Shown: positions 1 to 8,929 of the stretch, in pieces
How the letters are laid out: the number at the start of each line of letters is the position of its first letter
How positions within the stretch are numbered: position 1 is the first letter of the stretch
Assembly (NCBI RefSeq): GCF_021390335.1
Contig: NZ_JAJUXK010000003.1
Location: 682,001 to 746,000, forward strand
Direction of reading: 5' to 3'
Length of the DNA: 64,000 nucleotides
Origin: Dyadobacter sp. CY343
GTDB taxonomy: Bacteria; Bacteroidota; Bacteroidia; Cytophagales; Spirosomataceae
Program-made: the position numbers and the translations under genes
Notes under the pieces: model-generated
The model's input: the letters and a program-made list of their open reading frames with translations, nothing else
What the model was told of the DNA's origin: nothing
Database searches by the model: none

Positions 1-182
1 GTTACAGAAATTACCTCCTTGTGGTCGCGCAGTTTGCCTAAAACTTCTTCATCTGCATGGCCGGTTATCACACCAAATTCAAACAGATTGGTAATGGTAA
101 GCCCCTCTTCACACAGCTCGTCGGCAACAGTCCGTAGGTTGCTCAGGTAGGTTTCTGAAATGGTTATGACAATGCTTTTCAT
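1..182 (-). CDS. Small protein coupled to a subtilase (partial, 3' end outside window)
   Basis: Only the first 60 codons lie in the window; the protein starts MKSIVITISETYLSNLR and runs off the left edge. Its ATG overlaps the stop of the upstream subtilase gene in an ATGA arrangement (179-182), so the two are translationally coupled. It has no signal peptide and mixes short beta-like stretches with an acidic helix. Small proteins beside S8 proteases are often free-standing propeptide or I9-inhibitor-like chaperones, and the fold pattern would suit that. This role is inferred from context and size, not from a recognised motif. Confidence 0.7.
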   Translation of the reverse strand, partial: MKSIVITISETYLSNLRTVADELCEEGLTITNLFEFGVITGHADEEVLGKLRDHKEVISV

Positions 183-1453
183 ACGATCTGGTCGACAGGT
201 GCCTGTGATAAGCCCACTCCTACATCCATGTTTGAAACAGCCAGCCTTTTGGCCAGCTTACGTAACTCGCTCATAACCTGGTGCGGAGTCCAGTTGGGAT
301 ATTTCTCCCAAAGCAATGCAGTAAGCCCCGCAACGTGCGGCGTCGCCATACTTGTGCCTGAAATAGTCCGGTAGCGCATTGGCATCGGCCAGCTGGAATA
401 GATCTCGACGCCCGGCCCGGCAATATCCACTTCGCCGCTCGGATTAATACCCCGGTTAGAAAAATCGGCTACATTCAAGTTAGAATCCACTGCCGCCACT
501 GCCAGAATGGACGGACAATCGGCTGGACTACCGACCGGGCTGAATTGGTTCATAGACCGCCTGCTCTCGTTCCCTGCCGCCGCAACCACAACAGCGCCTT
601 TTGAATTGGCATATTGCGCCGCTCTCTCGTAGGCCACATCGTAACTTTGACCAGGGAAAACCCGCGAGCCCAATGACATCGATATTACCTGACAACCGTT
701 GTCAGCGGCCCAGGTAATTCCGTTCAAAATCCACGCCTGCGCGCCGCTGCCTTCATTACTCAGTACTTTTCCTGCGTAGATGGAAGCATTTGTGGCCACC
801 CCGTACCGCATTCCATTTACATCTATATTGCCAGCCGCACTGCCAATGCAGTGCGTCCCGTGACCGTGCATATCCTCCGCAGTTTCATCAGGAACGAAAG
901 AGTTGGTAACCACATTTCTAGACAAGAAATCCGGGTGGGTAGCGTCGAAACCGGTATCTAAAACGGCGATTTTCACTCCATTTCCGGTATATCGGGAAAC
1001 CATCGCCTGCGTCACGTCGATTCCCCAGGTGGAAGGGATATTCATAACAGCCGGCATTTCATCTGGCACATATACGATTTTTTCGGGTTCAATAATATAG
1101 CCCGGCCCGGCCGTTTCGAGGATCTTGATCTGCTCCTCATTACCGCCTACGAGCGCAATTCCCAGGTCTTCGTAAATCAATGCATCGGCGTCGCCGATCT
1201 GCGTTTCGTCAATAGGTGCACTCGAAAATTCACGGGTATTCGCGACTGACAAGCCGCATTCGGATTTGAAAAAGCTCATGGCGCGGGGTGATCCCGAAAC
1301 GCCCTCTCGAAAAATCACGAAATACCGGCCGGTGTAAAGCGGCTTTTCGTCCTTATTCTTGTCGTAAACGTCTTTTACAAACTTTTCAAAAGACAAAATG
1401 CGCTCGGTATTGTCGGTAAGGAACGTTTGTTTACCTAAAATCGGCTTCTTCAT
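179..1453 (-). CDS. S8 family serine peptidase (subtilase)
   Basis: This is a subtilisin-like protease with the full catalytic machinery. In the longest open frame (TTG at 1543) these are Asp196 in AVLDTGFD, His228 in GHGTH, oxyanion Asn325 in AAAGNES and Ser398 in GTSMATPHVAGL. I prefer the ATG at 1453, which removes 30 residues and gives 424 aa. About 150 residues precede the catalytic domain and look like a processing or regulatory domain. No signal peptide is visible, which is unusual for an S8 enzyme and suggests intracellular action or non-classical export. The downstream small gene overlaps its stop codon and may encode its inhibitor or chaperone. Confidence 0.93.
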   Translation of the reverse strand: MKKPILGKQTFLTDNTERILSFEKFVKDVYDKNKDEKPLYTGRYFVIFREGVSGSPRAMSFFKSECGLSVANTREFSSAPIDETQIGDADALIYEDLGIALVGGNEEQIKILETAGPGYIIEPEKIVYVPDEMPAVMNIPSTWGIDVTQAMVSRYTGNGVKIAVLDTGFDATHPDFLSRNVVTNSFVPDETAEDMHGHGTHCIGSAAGNIDVNGMRYGVATNASIYAGKVLSNEGSGAQAWILNGITWAADNGCQVISMSLGSRVFPGQSYDVAYERAAQYANSKGAVVVAAAGNESRRSMNQFSPVGSPADCPSILAVAAVDSNLNVADFSNRGINPSGEVDIAGPGVEIYSSWPMPMRYRTISGTSMATPHVAGLTALLWEKYPNWTPHQVMSELRKLAKRLAVSNMDVGVGLSQAPVDQIV

Positions 1454-1572
1454 GCTTATATCGTTAAGGTTTCCACAATCAATTGGTACGCGGACTGGTT
1501 TATAAAAACCATTGAGTAACAATCCTATACCAACGCTGCTCAAATTCCGCGAGCAAATACCACTGTTAACTG

Positions 1573-2151
1573 TCAGCCACGGTTTTCACTGATTCTGTTG
1601 GTTATCCAAAGCAGGAACAATGCATTGAATATCAGCGTAAACGGAATTACAGAAAGGTTTTTGAAGAAAAGAATGATTACCCATTCTGATGATTGTGCTG
1701 AGATAATTTCATTGCTTTTTAATTTAGCAAACAAGCAGGTTTGGTAAGCTGCGTAGTCGATCAGCAAATTGGTGACCCAGGCAATGAGCAGGTAAATGAT
1801 CATATTAGTCAGCAACTGTGCCCAATCGCGCCTCATTTTCTCCCTCGCAATTACCCAGTTTTGCTTCCACGCCCGCCTGCTGGATGCGATCTGTATTGCT
1901 CTCAATGCCCCTATTTTAACGTTTGTGAGACCTAATGCATATATGAAGATCAATATGCGGGCAGACTGAATACCAATTTCAAGGACCAAATGCAGCGATT
2001 GCGAAATGGGTCCGAACGCTTTTAATTGCGCAGAGCGGCCCAAAGCGGCGGCCATTCCCAGCGCAAGTATGATCAAATAATGATTTTTAAAAAACAGTAC
2101 CGACTTTACGATCCATGAAAAATTATTGTGATTGTACAAAGATGTTTTCAT
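1573..2151 (-). CDS. Hypothetical integral membrane protein
   Basis: This 192-residue protein has about four hydrophobic segments, at roughly residues 25-45, 55-78, 112-135 and 157-180. A basic cytoplasmic stretch containing SSRRAWKQNW lies between the second and third segments. I recognise no family motif. It ends about 120 bp upstream of the subtilase start on the same strand, so it may share that transcript. The ATG at 2151 follows an AT-rich gap. It is probably a real gene because its hydrophobic pattern is regular, but its function is unknown. Confidence 0.7.
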   Translation of the reverse strand: MKTSLYNHNNFSWIVKSVLFFKNHYLIILALGMAAALGRSAQLKAFGPISQSLHLVLEIGIQSARILIFIYALGLTNVKIGALRAIQIASSRRAWKQNWVIAREKMRRDWAQLLTNMIIYLLIAWVTNLLIDYAAYQTCLFAKLKSNEIISAQSSEWVIILFFKNLSVIPFTLIFNALFLLWITNRISENRG

Positions 2152-2242
2152 AGCGGCTTTTCGGATTAAGTTGGCGTTTTAAATACATATCAACTTAAAC
2201 TTTGAAATTCCCTGACGCAACAACTTTGTGATGAGAGGATCC

Positions 2243-2656
2243 TTAGCGGCTAGATTTCATTGCTTTAACTTTTTTCAGTGTGCTATCGTTCAACATCTCT
2301 TCGTACTCCGGCGACTCCCTAGCAATGACCGCGATTTTACCTTTTTCATCATTGTGTATTCCCCAGCCATAACGCTTGGTCAGCGGTGAGGCGCGCATGC
2401 AGGCTTGACCTTTGGAAAAATACTGGCTACGGGCACCTTCCAATTCAGCTTCTGTCAAGTCATTTTTTTCCGCATATACCTGAAAAAGCACATCGTCGGA
2501 AGTGAACTTGTAAGGATTTTTGCTGATCAGATCAAACTCAATATTCGCCACGGTTCTCTTATCACCTTTCACGGGCGGTTTCTCAGCGGCAGGCACCGGA
2601 CAATCATCGGCTACTTCAATGAATGTGTTTTCGTAGTTTGTCGTATGCTCTTTCAT
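2243..2656 (-). CDS. DUF6157 family protein
   Basis: The chosen ATG gives 137 aa beginning MKEHTTNYENTFIEVADDCP, the characteristic opening of DUF6157 proteins. A further in-frame stretch to 2716 adds residues that do not fit the family. Conserved-looking blocks include KPYKFTSDDVLF-like and KRYGWGIHNDEKGKIA sequences near the C-terminus. It is a small soluble protein without a signal peptide. The family is common in Bacteroidota and Actinobacteria and its biochemical role is not known. It stands alone between a membrane protein gene and a hydrolase gene. Confidence 0.85.
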   Translation of the reverse strand: MKEHTTNYENTFIEVADDCPVPAAEKPPVKGDKRTVANIEFDLISKNPYKFTSDDVLFQVYAEKNDLTEAELEGARSQYFSKGQACMRASPLTKRYGWGIHNDEKGKIAVIARESPEYEEMLNDSTLKKVKAMKSSR

Positions 2657-2748
2657 TGTGTTAAAGGTTTTTTTCAAATCTAAAAGGTGCGGGTGACAAC
2701 GGTGTGTCAGGAGCATTACAATTTCCCTGATTTCTTCAACACCAAACC

Positions 2749-4068
2749 TTACTCTTTCCGAAAATCGAAAACGCCTCCGCCCTGCCGCAAAATCATTTTC
2801 TTTTCGGTTGGATTAAACTCCATTACCAGCCCGGCTGCGTCAAATTTGAACTTGTGTTTGTCGGTAGCTTCCAGTGTGAATGAAGGCTGGCTGGTCGCTT
2901 GCGCAGTGAGTGAGGTGCCTGATTTAGTGATGGTAATCTTAATTGGGATCTGATTACTGGCATAAGTGCCAACATATTGATCCAAATCGGCTGGTGCAGG
3001 GTTATAAACTTTGAAATCGGGTATCTCAACGGGCTTGCCGAAAATTGCATTCAATACATTGATCGTGATGCTGTTCAGTATGATCGCGCTACCGTTTGTA
3101 ACTAATGCAAAAGCAATTTTCTGTTCAGGGAAATAGCCGAAAACAGACTGAAAACCGTCAATACCACCCGTGTGGCCGAAGCTCATTTTGTCGTAGAAAG
3201 GGATCAGAAAAAGCCCCATTCCGAAATTTTCTTTCAACGTTTTCATTTGCGTCAAACTCTTTTCGGAAACCAATTTCCCGCCGAAAAGTGCGTCCGCAAA
3301 TTTCGTCAGATCTTCCGGCGTAGAAATTACCGCCCCCGCACCCATTGGAATCGACATATCGGTCTCCGACTGCTTTACCCATTTGTCCTGGTATTTATAC
3401 GAGTAGCTCTGATTCTCCGCCAATGCGATTTTCCCGCCCATAGCCGTGTTTTTCAGACCAACCGGCTTGATAATGTGTTCATTGAGCAGCGTTCCCAGCG
3501 GTTTTTTATACAACTTTTCGAGAATAAACGACAGTAATACGTAGTTCGAATTGCTGTAAGCTGCTTTGCTATCCGGTTCAAAGTCACTCCCTGCTTTCGC
3601 GATCAGGTCTATCATTTCCTGTTCGCTCTTTTTGATCGTATTCCATTTCTCGTAGTCGGGCGCATTGGTAAAATTGTGGATACCGCTCCGGTGGTTCAGA
3701 AGTTGCGCTACTGTGATCTTTCCCGCATTTTTGATCGTCGGAAAATACTTTTCTATCGTTTGCGTCAATGTAATTTTATTCTCCTCAATCGCCTTGAAAA
3801 CGAGTACCGCAGTGAAGGTTTTTGAGATTGAACCTATACGGTATTTCGTATTTGAATTCGCCTTTTTCTGCGTTTCCACGTCGGCATAACCCACTGTTTT
3901 ACTGTAAATAAGTTGGCCGTTTTGAGAGATCGCGGCACTGCCCATAAACCTATTATTCGTTTCGAGGGCCTGGAAATAAGCGTCGAGCTTTTCCTTGTCC
4001 AGGTTTTGCGAATGGACGGTATTGAATGCTAATACTGTGATTATCAGGGAGTAGATCTTTGCGATCAT
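2749..4068 (-). CDS. Serine hydrolase, class C beta-lactamase / PBP-like
   Basis: This 439-residue exported protein has a signal peptide ending near VHSQ (residue 21). The beta-lactamase-fold motifs are all present: Ser80-x-x-Lys83 in RIGSISKTFTA, Tyr171-Ser-Asn173, and His299-Thr-Gly301 in GHTGGIDGF in the place of KTG. A beta-rich C-terminal domain of about 100 residues follows. Such proteins act as D-aminopeptidases, esterases or carboxypeptidases in the periplasm, and true beta-lactamase activity is uncommon. The neighbouring DUF1801 gene begins upstream on the same strand with a 35 bp gap, so co-transcription is possible. Confidence 0.93.
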   Translation of the reverse strand: MIAKIYSLIITVLAFNTVHSQNLDKEKLDAYFQALETNNRFMGSAAISQNGQLIYSKTVGYADVETQKKANSNTKYRIGSISKTFTAVLVFKAIEENKITLTQTIEKYFPTIKNAGKITVAQLLNHRSGIHNFTNAPDYEKWNTIKKSEQEMIDLIAKAGSDFEPDSKAAYSNSNYVLLSFILEKLYKKPLGTLLNEHIIKPVGLKNTAMGGKIALAENQSYSYKYQDKWVKQSETDMSIPMGAGAVISTPEDLTKFADALFGGKLVSEKSLTQMKTLKENFGMGLFLIPFYDKMSFGHTGGIDGFQSVFGYFPEQKIAFALVTNGSAIILNSITINVLNAIFGKPVEIPDFKVYNPAPADLDQYVGTYASNQIPIKITITKSGTSLTAQATSQPSFTLEATDKHKFKFDAAGLVMEFNPTEKKMILRQGGGVFDFRKE

Positions 4069-4103
4069 ATTTTTATTGTATTTAAATTCGGAAAACTGTC
4101 CGG

Positions 4104-4532
4104 TCAGTTGTCGGCGGTGGCCAGTAGTTCAGTCAGGATCGCTTTCAGGTATTGTTCTTTTTGTTTCACATCTTCGACGCTATTAAATATCGCCATTTTC
4201 CGCCCATCCTTGAAATCACCTTCCAGCAGTCCGCCGGCATTGGTCACGCTGGTTCCCCGCAAAAAGATCAGCCGCACCGAATCCTGCTTGAACAAGTTGA
4301 AATTGACCAGGTAACGCTTATATTCTTTCGGATTAAAAGGCTGCATGGGACCGGTATAATAAAAGGTCGGGGTATTCCAGTAAATGCCTTCCCCTATTGC
4401 GTCACTCGTTGCCAGGATTACTTCCCGCAAATACTGAACCGTTGACGCAAGCGGATGTTGCAGGTTTTGCAGGAACCCCGCTACTTTTTCGGGCTCGGAC
4501 ACGCCGGCTGTCAGACCATTTTCTTTTTTCAT
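4104..4532 (-). CDS. DUF1801 (YdhG-like) domain protein
   Basis: This 142-residue soluble protein has the DUF1801 layout: an N-terminal helix with LQHPLASTVQYLREVI, then AIGEGIYWNTPTFYY, then a beta-rich part with VRLIFLRGTSV. It has no signal peptide. Members adopt a frataxin-like fold and are sometimes called iron-binding, but their function is largely unproven. It precedes the serine hydrolase gene on the same strand. Confidence 0.85.
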   Translation of the reverse strand: MKKENGLTAGVSEPEKVAGFLQNLQHPLASTVQYLREVILATSDAIGEGIYWNTPTFYYTGPMQPFNPKEYKRYLVNFNLFKQDSVRLIFLRGTSVTNAGGLLEGDFKDGRKMAIFNSVEDVKQKEQYLKAILTELLATADN

Positions 4533-4586
4533 TGAGTCAATTTTTTAACTGCATAAACAGCTGCCCACTTTGTGATATTAAAATAC

Positions 4587-5093
4587 TCAGCACGGCGACC
4601 AATACTCCATTTTTACAAGCTTGCCCCGCTCAAAAATGAACACCACCCCGTCGTCGCTATCCTTACTTTGCAAGAGAACAGTATTCCTGTTCGGGCCGTT
4701 TTCAAACAAACCTTCCACGTCGCTGCCGAAAATGGTGATGAACTGCGCTTTCGTCGTAAATCCATTCAGAATCTCTTTCTGGTAAATGACAGCCGTTTTA
4801 CCCGCCGCATCAAATACCACATTTTCGAGCATAAAGTCTTCCTTGTCGCTGCCAATAAAATTGAAGTTTTTATACGCAAGCTGGTAATAGGGCCCTTTTT
4901 CCTGTTCCGCAGAATAAGCGCCGCATTCATAATCTGTCGGAACAATTTTGCCCTGACCAAATTTGCGAATGACCGCCTCCTTCTTTACAGGAAAATTGAG
5001 TCCGTTGAAGGTGATATTCTTAGTTGAAAAATCAGACTTTGCGGTAAAGCCTGACAACGAGAGCAGCATTACGATTAACCCTATTCTTTTCAT
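4587..5093 (-). CDS. Hypothetical exported protein
   Basis: This protein has about 168 residues with an N-terminal hydrophobic signal sequence (MKRIGLIVMLLSLSGFTA), so it is probably periplasmic. The ATG at 5093 is preferred over the in-frame TTG at 5099. The mature part is rich in Phe, Gly and Asp, with a possible disulphide pair formed by the Cys in YECGAY and a Cys at the C-terminus (WSPC). I recognise no family. It sits between the DUF1801 gene and a methyltransferase gene, all on the minus strand. Confidence 0.72.
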   Translation of the reverse strand: MKRIGLIVMLLSLSGFTAKSDFSTKNITFNGLNFPVKKEAVIRKFGQGKIVPTDYECGAYSAEQEKGPYYQLAYKNFNFIGSDKEDFMLENVVFDAAGKTAVIYQKEILNGFTTKAQFITIFGSDVEGLFENGPNRNTVLLQSKDSDDGVVFIFERGKLVKMEYWSPC

Positions 5094-5163
5094 GGCCAAC
5101 TAAATTACAATATAGTAAATGAGTGTTTGCCAAATATAGAGGCTATCGGTTACACTGGCAACA

Positions 5164-5928
5164 TCATATTGAAGCTTCCAATATTATCCTTTTGAAAGGG
5201 TAGAAAACGGGGCACTTCGTAAACCGGGCGGCTAGTCGATTTTTATATTCAGAAGTGAAATTTTCGCGCAGGTCACCTTCCAGTTTTTCAATGTAGGGAA
5301 TCATTGCCGTGCCTGATACCCAGTCGAATAATGCATTCGCATCCTGCAATACCAGCGGATAAATCTTCTCAAAAACCGTCATCGTGCGGCACCGGCCTTC
5401 GAATAAAAGCTGGGCATAGTCTTCAATATCCAGCACCGGCGAAGTGCGCGTCCAACCATTTAATGCTGATCGAAAAGGTTCTTCGGCAGCGAGCTCATTG
5501 AGCATTTGATTGGAAATATTGTGATGTTGAGCGGGAAGCTGAATTACTAACTGGCCACCGCTTCTCACTTTGGAAACGATTGTGGGAATAAGTTCGTGGT
5601 GATTGTTCACCCATTGAATAGCCGCATTGGAAAAAACAAGGTCCCATTGCTGGGAAATCTCCATTTGCGCTTCAATAGATCTTTGTGCAAAACTAAGGTG
5701 TGTTTTTTCATATGCTTCGTATTCGATCAGCATTTCAGAAGATGAATCGATCCCGAATACCTGACTGTCAGGTAGCTTATCGGCCAGTTTCCTGGTCAGC
5801 TCCCCTGTCCCGCATCCGAGATCGATCACTTGAAGGCCCGGTTTTACTTTAACTAAATCAAGCAGATCATAAAAAGGAGCAAATCGCTCCGACTTGAATT
5901 TATTATAAGTCTCCGGATTCCAGGCCAT
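5164..5928 (-). CDS. SAM-dependent methyltransferase, trans-aconitate methyltransferase-like
   Basis: This 254-residue class I methyltransferase has its SAM-binding motif I at residues 34-44 (VIDLGCGTGEL), an acidic motif II in VFGIDSSSEML and a motif IV-like FSNAAIQWV. The size and the FSNAAIQWV block resemble trans-aconitate 2-methyltransferase (Tam), which esterifies trans-aconitate in the cytoplasm. That substrate is a family-based suggestion and a different small acid is possible. The gene ends a short minus-strand run and begins 3 bp from the stop of the glycine-zipper lipoprotein gene. Confidence 0.88.
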   Translation of the reverse strand: MAWNPETYNKFKSERFAPFYDLLDLVKVKPGLQVIDLGCGTGELTRKLADKLPDSQVFGIDSSSEMLIEYEAYEKTHLSFAQRSIEAQMEISQQWDLVFSNAAIQWVNNHHELIPTIVSKVRSGGQLVIQLPAQHHNISNQMLNELAAEEPFRSALNGWTRTSPVLDIEDYAQLLFEGRCRTMTVFEKIYPLVLQDANALFDWVSGTAMIPYIEKLEGDLRENFTSEYKNRLAARFTKCPVFYPFKRIILEASI

Positions 5929-5931
5929 TTA

Positions 5932-6369
5932 TTATTGCTGTTTTTGTTTCTTTTTTACTTGCTGATCGACAATTGCGCCGGTACCAACACCTACGCCAGC
6001 TCCGATCAAACTACCCACCAGGGCACCTTCTGCTCGGTTTTTATTGATTATTGCACCGGTAACTGCACCCGTTCCAGCTCCTACTACCGCTCCTTTGGCT
6101 TTATGATTCCACTTCGACTTTTTCTTGGCAGGAGTCGCTTCGGATGCGTAAACGGTTTGAGTTGCCTGTTTTTCTTCGCGGGTTTCTTCAATCTCGCGCC
6201 GCGCCATTACAGTGTTCATCGAATCCACAATTGCCTTTTTTTCCATAGCAACCTTCATGGAATCGATCGTCGCCTGCTGCGCTTTCAATGCAGCTTCGTG
6301 TTTCTTCGAACTGTTGTCACACGCGGTAAATACACATGCCGCGAGCAACATTGAAACTGGTAATTTCAT
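5932..6369 (-). CDS. Glycine-zipper lipoprotein
   Basis: This 145-residue lipoprotein has a lipobox ending at Cys17 (MLLAACVFTAC). A charged, probably coiled-coil segment with repeated IDSM motifs follows (residues 25-60). A C-terminal YMGG-like glycine zipper has many GxxxG spacings, for example GAVVGAGTGAVTGAI. Glycine zippers pack against membranes or form oligomers, so an envelope-stress or structural role is plausible. The methyltransferase gene lies 3 bp downstream. Confidence 0.85.
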   Translation of the reverse strand: MKLPVSMLLAACVFTACDNSSKKHEAALKAQQATIDSMKVAMEKKAIVDSMNTVMARREIEETREEKQATQTVYASEATPAKKKSKWNHKAKGAVVGAGTGAVTGAIINKNRAEGALVGSLIGAGVGVGTGAIVDQQVKKKQKQQ

Positions 6370-6644
6370 TTTTATATTGGATGGTTCTGAGAGGATGTGA
6401 TCTAAAACTATGCCAGGTTATAGCCACCCGAGTTGCCACTTACGGCACCAGAAATAACAGCGATTATCCGCTTATACTGCTCCTAATTGGCTTCTGAGCG
6501 GTCTCACATGATGAAAATCTCTACACCTGCGGAGCTAAATGAATTTGACCAACCTTTTACGATACCTATTTACATAATCATAAAAAATAGTATTTTAGTG
6601 GGGAAAAAGTCATTCGTAAAACCTTTGCAGTTAGACCCTTAGCT

Positions 6645-7379
6645 ATGAAAAACTTCTCCCTGATCTTTACGCTCGCGCTTTTTGTATTTTCCTGTAAAAA
6701 GGATAATGTCGATCCGTCTGTACCCGCCGACGCGCTGACCAAAATTACTGTTGATGACAAGCTGCACGAAAGTTTTGAATATGCAGATGGAATGCTCGTC
6801 AAAGAAAACAGATTTGGCTCCTGCGAAACGCCTTATTCTATTGTCAATTACAAGTACCAATCGGGCCGGTTGAAATCGGTGGAAGCTTCGGCGCGCGGAC
6901 TATATTCTTCCTATTCCGGCGCTATGTGTGATCCCAACGGGACTTTTGACAGTTACAAAAGTGAAGTCGAATACGATAGCGAGGGGCGCGTGAGCAGAGT
7001 TGTGCGCGACAAATCGACAACCGAGTTTGAATACAAAGGAAGGGAAGTGATCGAGAAAATTTCCTACGACCAGGGCACCGGCGCCAGGATTCATAACCTT
7101 AAATTCGATGAAAGGGGGAATTTAATAGAAGCAGAAACGCCCGATCCTGTCAATGGCGGTATTATCCGCTATGAATATGACAACAAGATCAACCCACTTC
7201 ATGAACGCAATATGGCCAGCGGCTCCGGCTACGCATTCAGCGGTCCAAATAATCCAATCAAAGCCTTCGATGCCGCGGGTAACCTGTTATGGGAAAGAAA
7301 ATTTGAGTACAATGAAAAGGATCTACCGACAGTTTGTGTGGAAAGTAATGGGGTGGCGTATCGGTATCATTATGAGTAA
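6645..7379 (+). CDS. Lipoprotein with YD/RHS-like beta repeats
   Basis: This 244-residue lipoprotein has a lipobox at Cys17 (LFVFSCKK). The mature part contains repeated short beta-hairpin units such as VEYDSEGRVSRVV and FDERGNLIEAE, the pattern of RHS/YD-type sugar-binding or beta-wrap repeats. It is far too short to be a full RHS shell. It is a lone plus-strand gene between minus-strand genes and ends 11 bp from the convergent ATPase gene. It is probably an outer-membrane or periplasmic surface lipoprotein of unknown function. Confidence 0.8.
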   Translation: MKNFSLIFTLALFVFSCKKDNVDPSVPADALTKITVDDKLHESFEYADGMLVKENRFGSCETPYSIVNYKYQSGRLKSVEASARGLYSSYSGAMCDPNGTFDSYKSEVEYDSEGRVSRVVRDKSTTEFEYKGREVIEKISYDQGTGARIHNLKFDERGNLIEAETPDPVNGGIIRYEYDNKINPLHERNMASGSGYAFSGPNNPIKAFDAAGNLLWERKFEYNEKDLPTVCVESNGVAYRYHYE

Positions 7380-7390
7380 ATTATAGATTA

Positions 7391-8818
7391 TTACTTCTGA
7401 CTTTCCAGCGTATTCTTGCCTACATTATAAGCATATACCGACGCTGGAATGAACTGGATCTGGATATCGTTTGATTTCTTTAATCCCGTTTTATCAATAG
7501 TAGTCGCAAGCGCTTGATTAAGACCATTTTCCTGACAAAATGAGGTCAGGCTTTTCAGTTCGTTTGGAGCTTCAAAATAGCGGTTGCTCCATTTGATTTC
7601 GACCGCCCAATTCGGCTTGTTGTTCTTTCTGCTGATACTTACCAGATCGACCTCGCCGTTTTTCCAACGACCATAATAAGGAATAAAGGAAGTCCGCTGC
7701 ATCCATTGACTGAAAATTGCAGTTTCCACAATCGCGCCCATACCATCGGCCTCGGCGGTTAAAGGCGCAAAAAGTGCACTACGCAGGGAAGGATTAGTGA
7801 GGTAAATTTTAAAGAAATTCTCCCTCTGAAACCGGCCCGCTTTCTGATCCACGCGCTTGACCAAATGCACCAGGAAAGCGGCTTCCAGATACGTCAGGTA
7901 TTGTCGTAAAATAGTTTTTTTCACACCACTTTTTTTACTCAATTCATCAATACTGCATTCCTGGCCGCTATTCCAGGCAATGGTTGTAAAAAGGGAGTTA
8001 AGCTCCTGCACATCCTGGATACCGTATAATCCGGGCAAATCGCGTAGCAACACTTTGTCGATAATATCCGCGCGCATAAACCGGCCCGGGTTACCCTGTA
8101 TCTCCTCATTGAAAATCACTTCCGGATAACCTCCGAAGTTGACATACTCAATGAAATGTCGGTTCAGTTCGGTGATATTGCTCGCCGCTGAGAATGCGCC
8201 AATATTACCTTTCCAGTTGATCGTGTCAGGCCGGATCAGCTGAGCCAGATCTTTCAGATGAATGTATTCATGGAAAGTGAGCGGGGGCAGCATAAAATCA
8301 GTGAAACGGCCAGCTCCGCTTTCGTTGCTTTTCAATTTCAAGGCAGCCGCCGCAGATCCGCTGGCGATGAATTTGGTTTGGTGAAAAGTATCGACAAGCG
8401 TTTTGAGATGTACTTCCCAATCTTTCAGATACTGAATTTCATCATATATAATGTACCAGCCAGAATCATCTGCATTGCCCGATGCTTTTTTTGCCATCGC
8501 AAAAAGGTCGCTCAACGGAATGTTATTGTATATGGGCGTTTCAATGGAAGCATACAAAATCTTCGTTGGCGCAACTCCATCACGGATAAGTTGCTGAATC
8601 GTGTGATACAGCATCACCGTTTTACCAACCCGCCTGGGGCCCATTAGTACAGCTGCACGGTGAACGGTAGTATTTTTGATTAATGGATAAAACAGGTCGA
8701 AGTAAAGCCGGGGTTTGAAGGAAGCATAATACGCATCCAACTTTCCTGTGGTCCACCACGGATTTTCAAACTGCAAGCGTGCGATTATTTGAGTCTCTGA
8801 AAATGGGTATAAAGCCAT
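7391..8818 (-). CDS. AAA_14 / DUF4143 ATP-binding protein
   Basis: This 475-residue protein belongs to the archaeal-type ATPase group with an AAA_14 domain and a C-terminal DUF4143 domain. The Walker A motif is GPRRVGKT at residues 60-67 and Walker B is WYIIYDEIQYL with Asp126-Glu127. The C-terminal part contains EVDLVSISRKNNKPNWAVEI, which looks like a PD-(D/E)xK nuclease-like core (E, D and an EIK motif). The family is common and mobile in Bacteroidota, and its substrate is unknown. It is a single gene with no operon partner. Confidence 0.9.
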   Translation of the reverse strand: MALYPFSETQIIARLQFENPWWTTGKLDAYYASFKPRLYFDLFYPLIKNTTVHRAAVLMGPRRVGKTVMLYHTIQQLIRDGVAPTKILYASIETPIYNNIPLSDLFAMAKKASGNADDSGWYIIYDEIQYLKDWEVHLKTLVDTFHQTKFIASGSAAAALKLKSNESGAGRFTDFMLPPLTFHEYIHLKDLAQLIRPDTINWKGNIGAFSAASNITELNRHFIEYVNFGGYPEVIFNEEIQGNPGRFMRADIIDKVLLRDLPGLYGIQDVQELNSLFTTIAWNSGQECSIDELSKKSGVKKTILRQYLTYLEAAFLVHLVKRVDQKAGRFQRENFFKIYLTNPSLRSALFAPLTAEADGMGAIVETAIFSQWMQRTSFIPYYGRWKNGEVDLVSISRKNNKPNWAVEIKWSNRYFEAPNELKSLTSFCQENGLNQALATTIDKTGLKKSNDIQIQFIPASVYAYNVGKNTLESQK

Positions 8819-8929
8819 ATATTCCTATAATTGGTAAAATAAGCTCTCAAAAATAATCTTATTTTACCAAAAAACGTCATATAAGAATTTTTTAGTGAAA
8901 AATAAACCATATTTTCCTATTTCATTTCG

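Noticed and set aside
7391..8818. Defence system ATPase
   Set aside because: AAA_14/DUF4143 proteins are common lone genes and nothing around this one suggests a defence operon.
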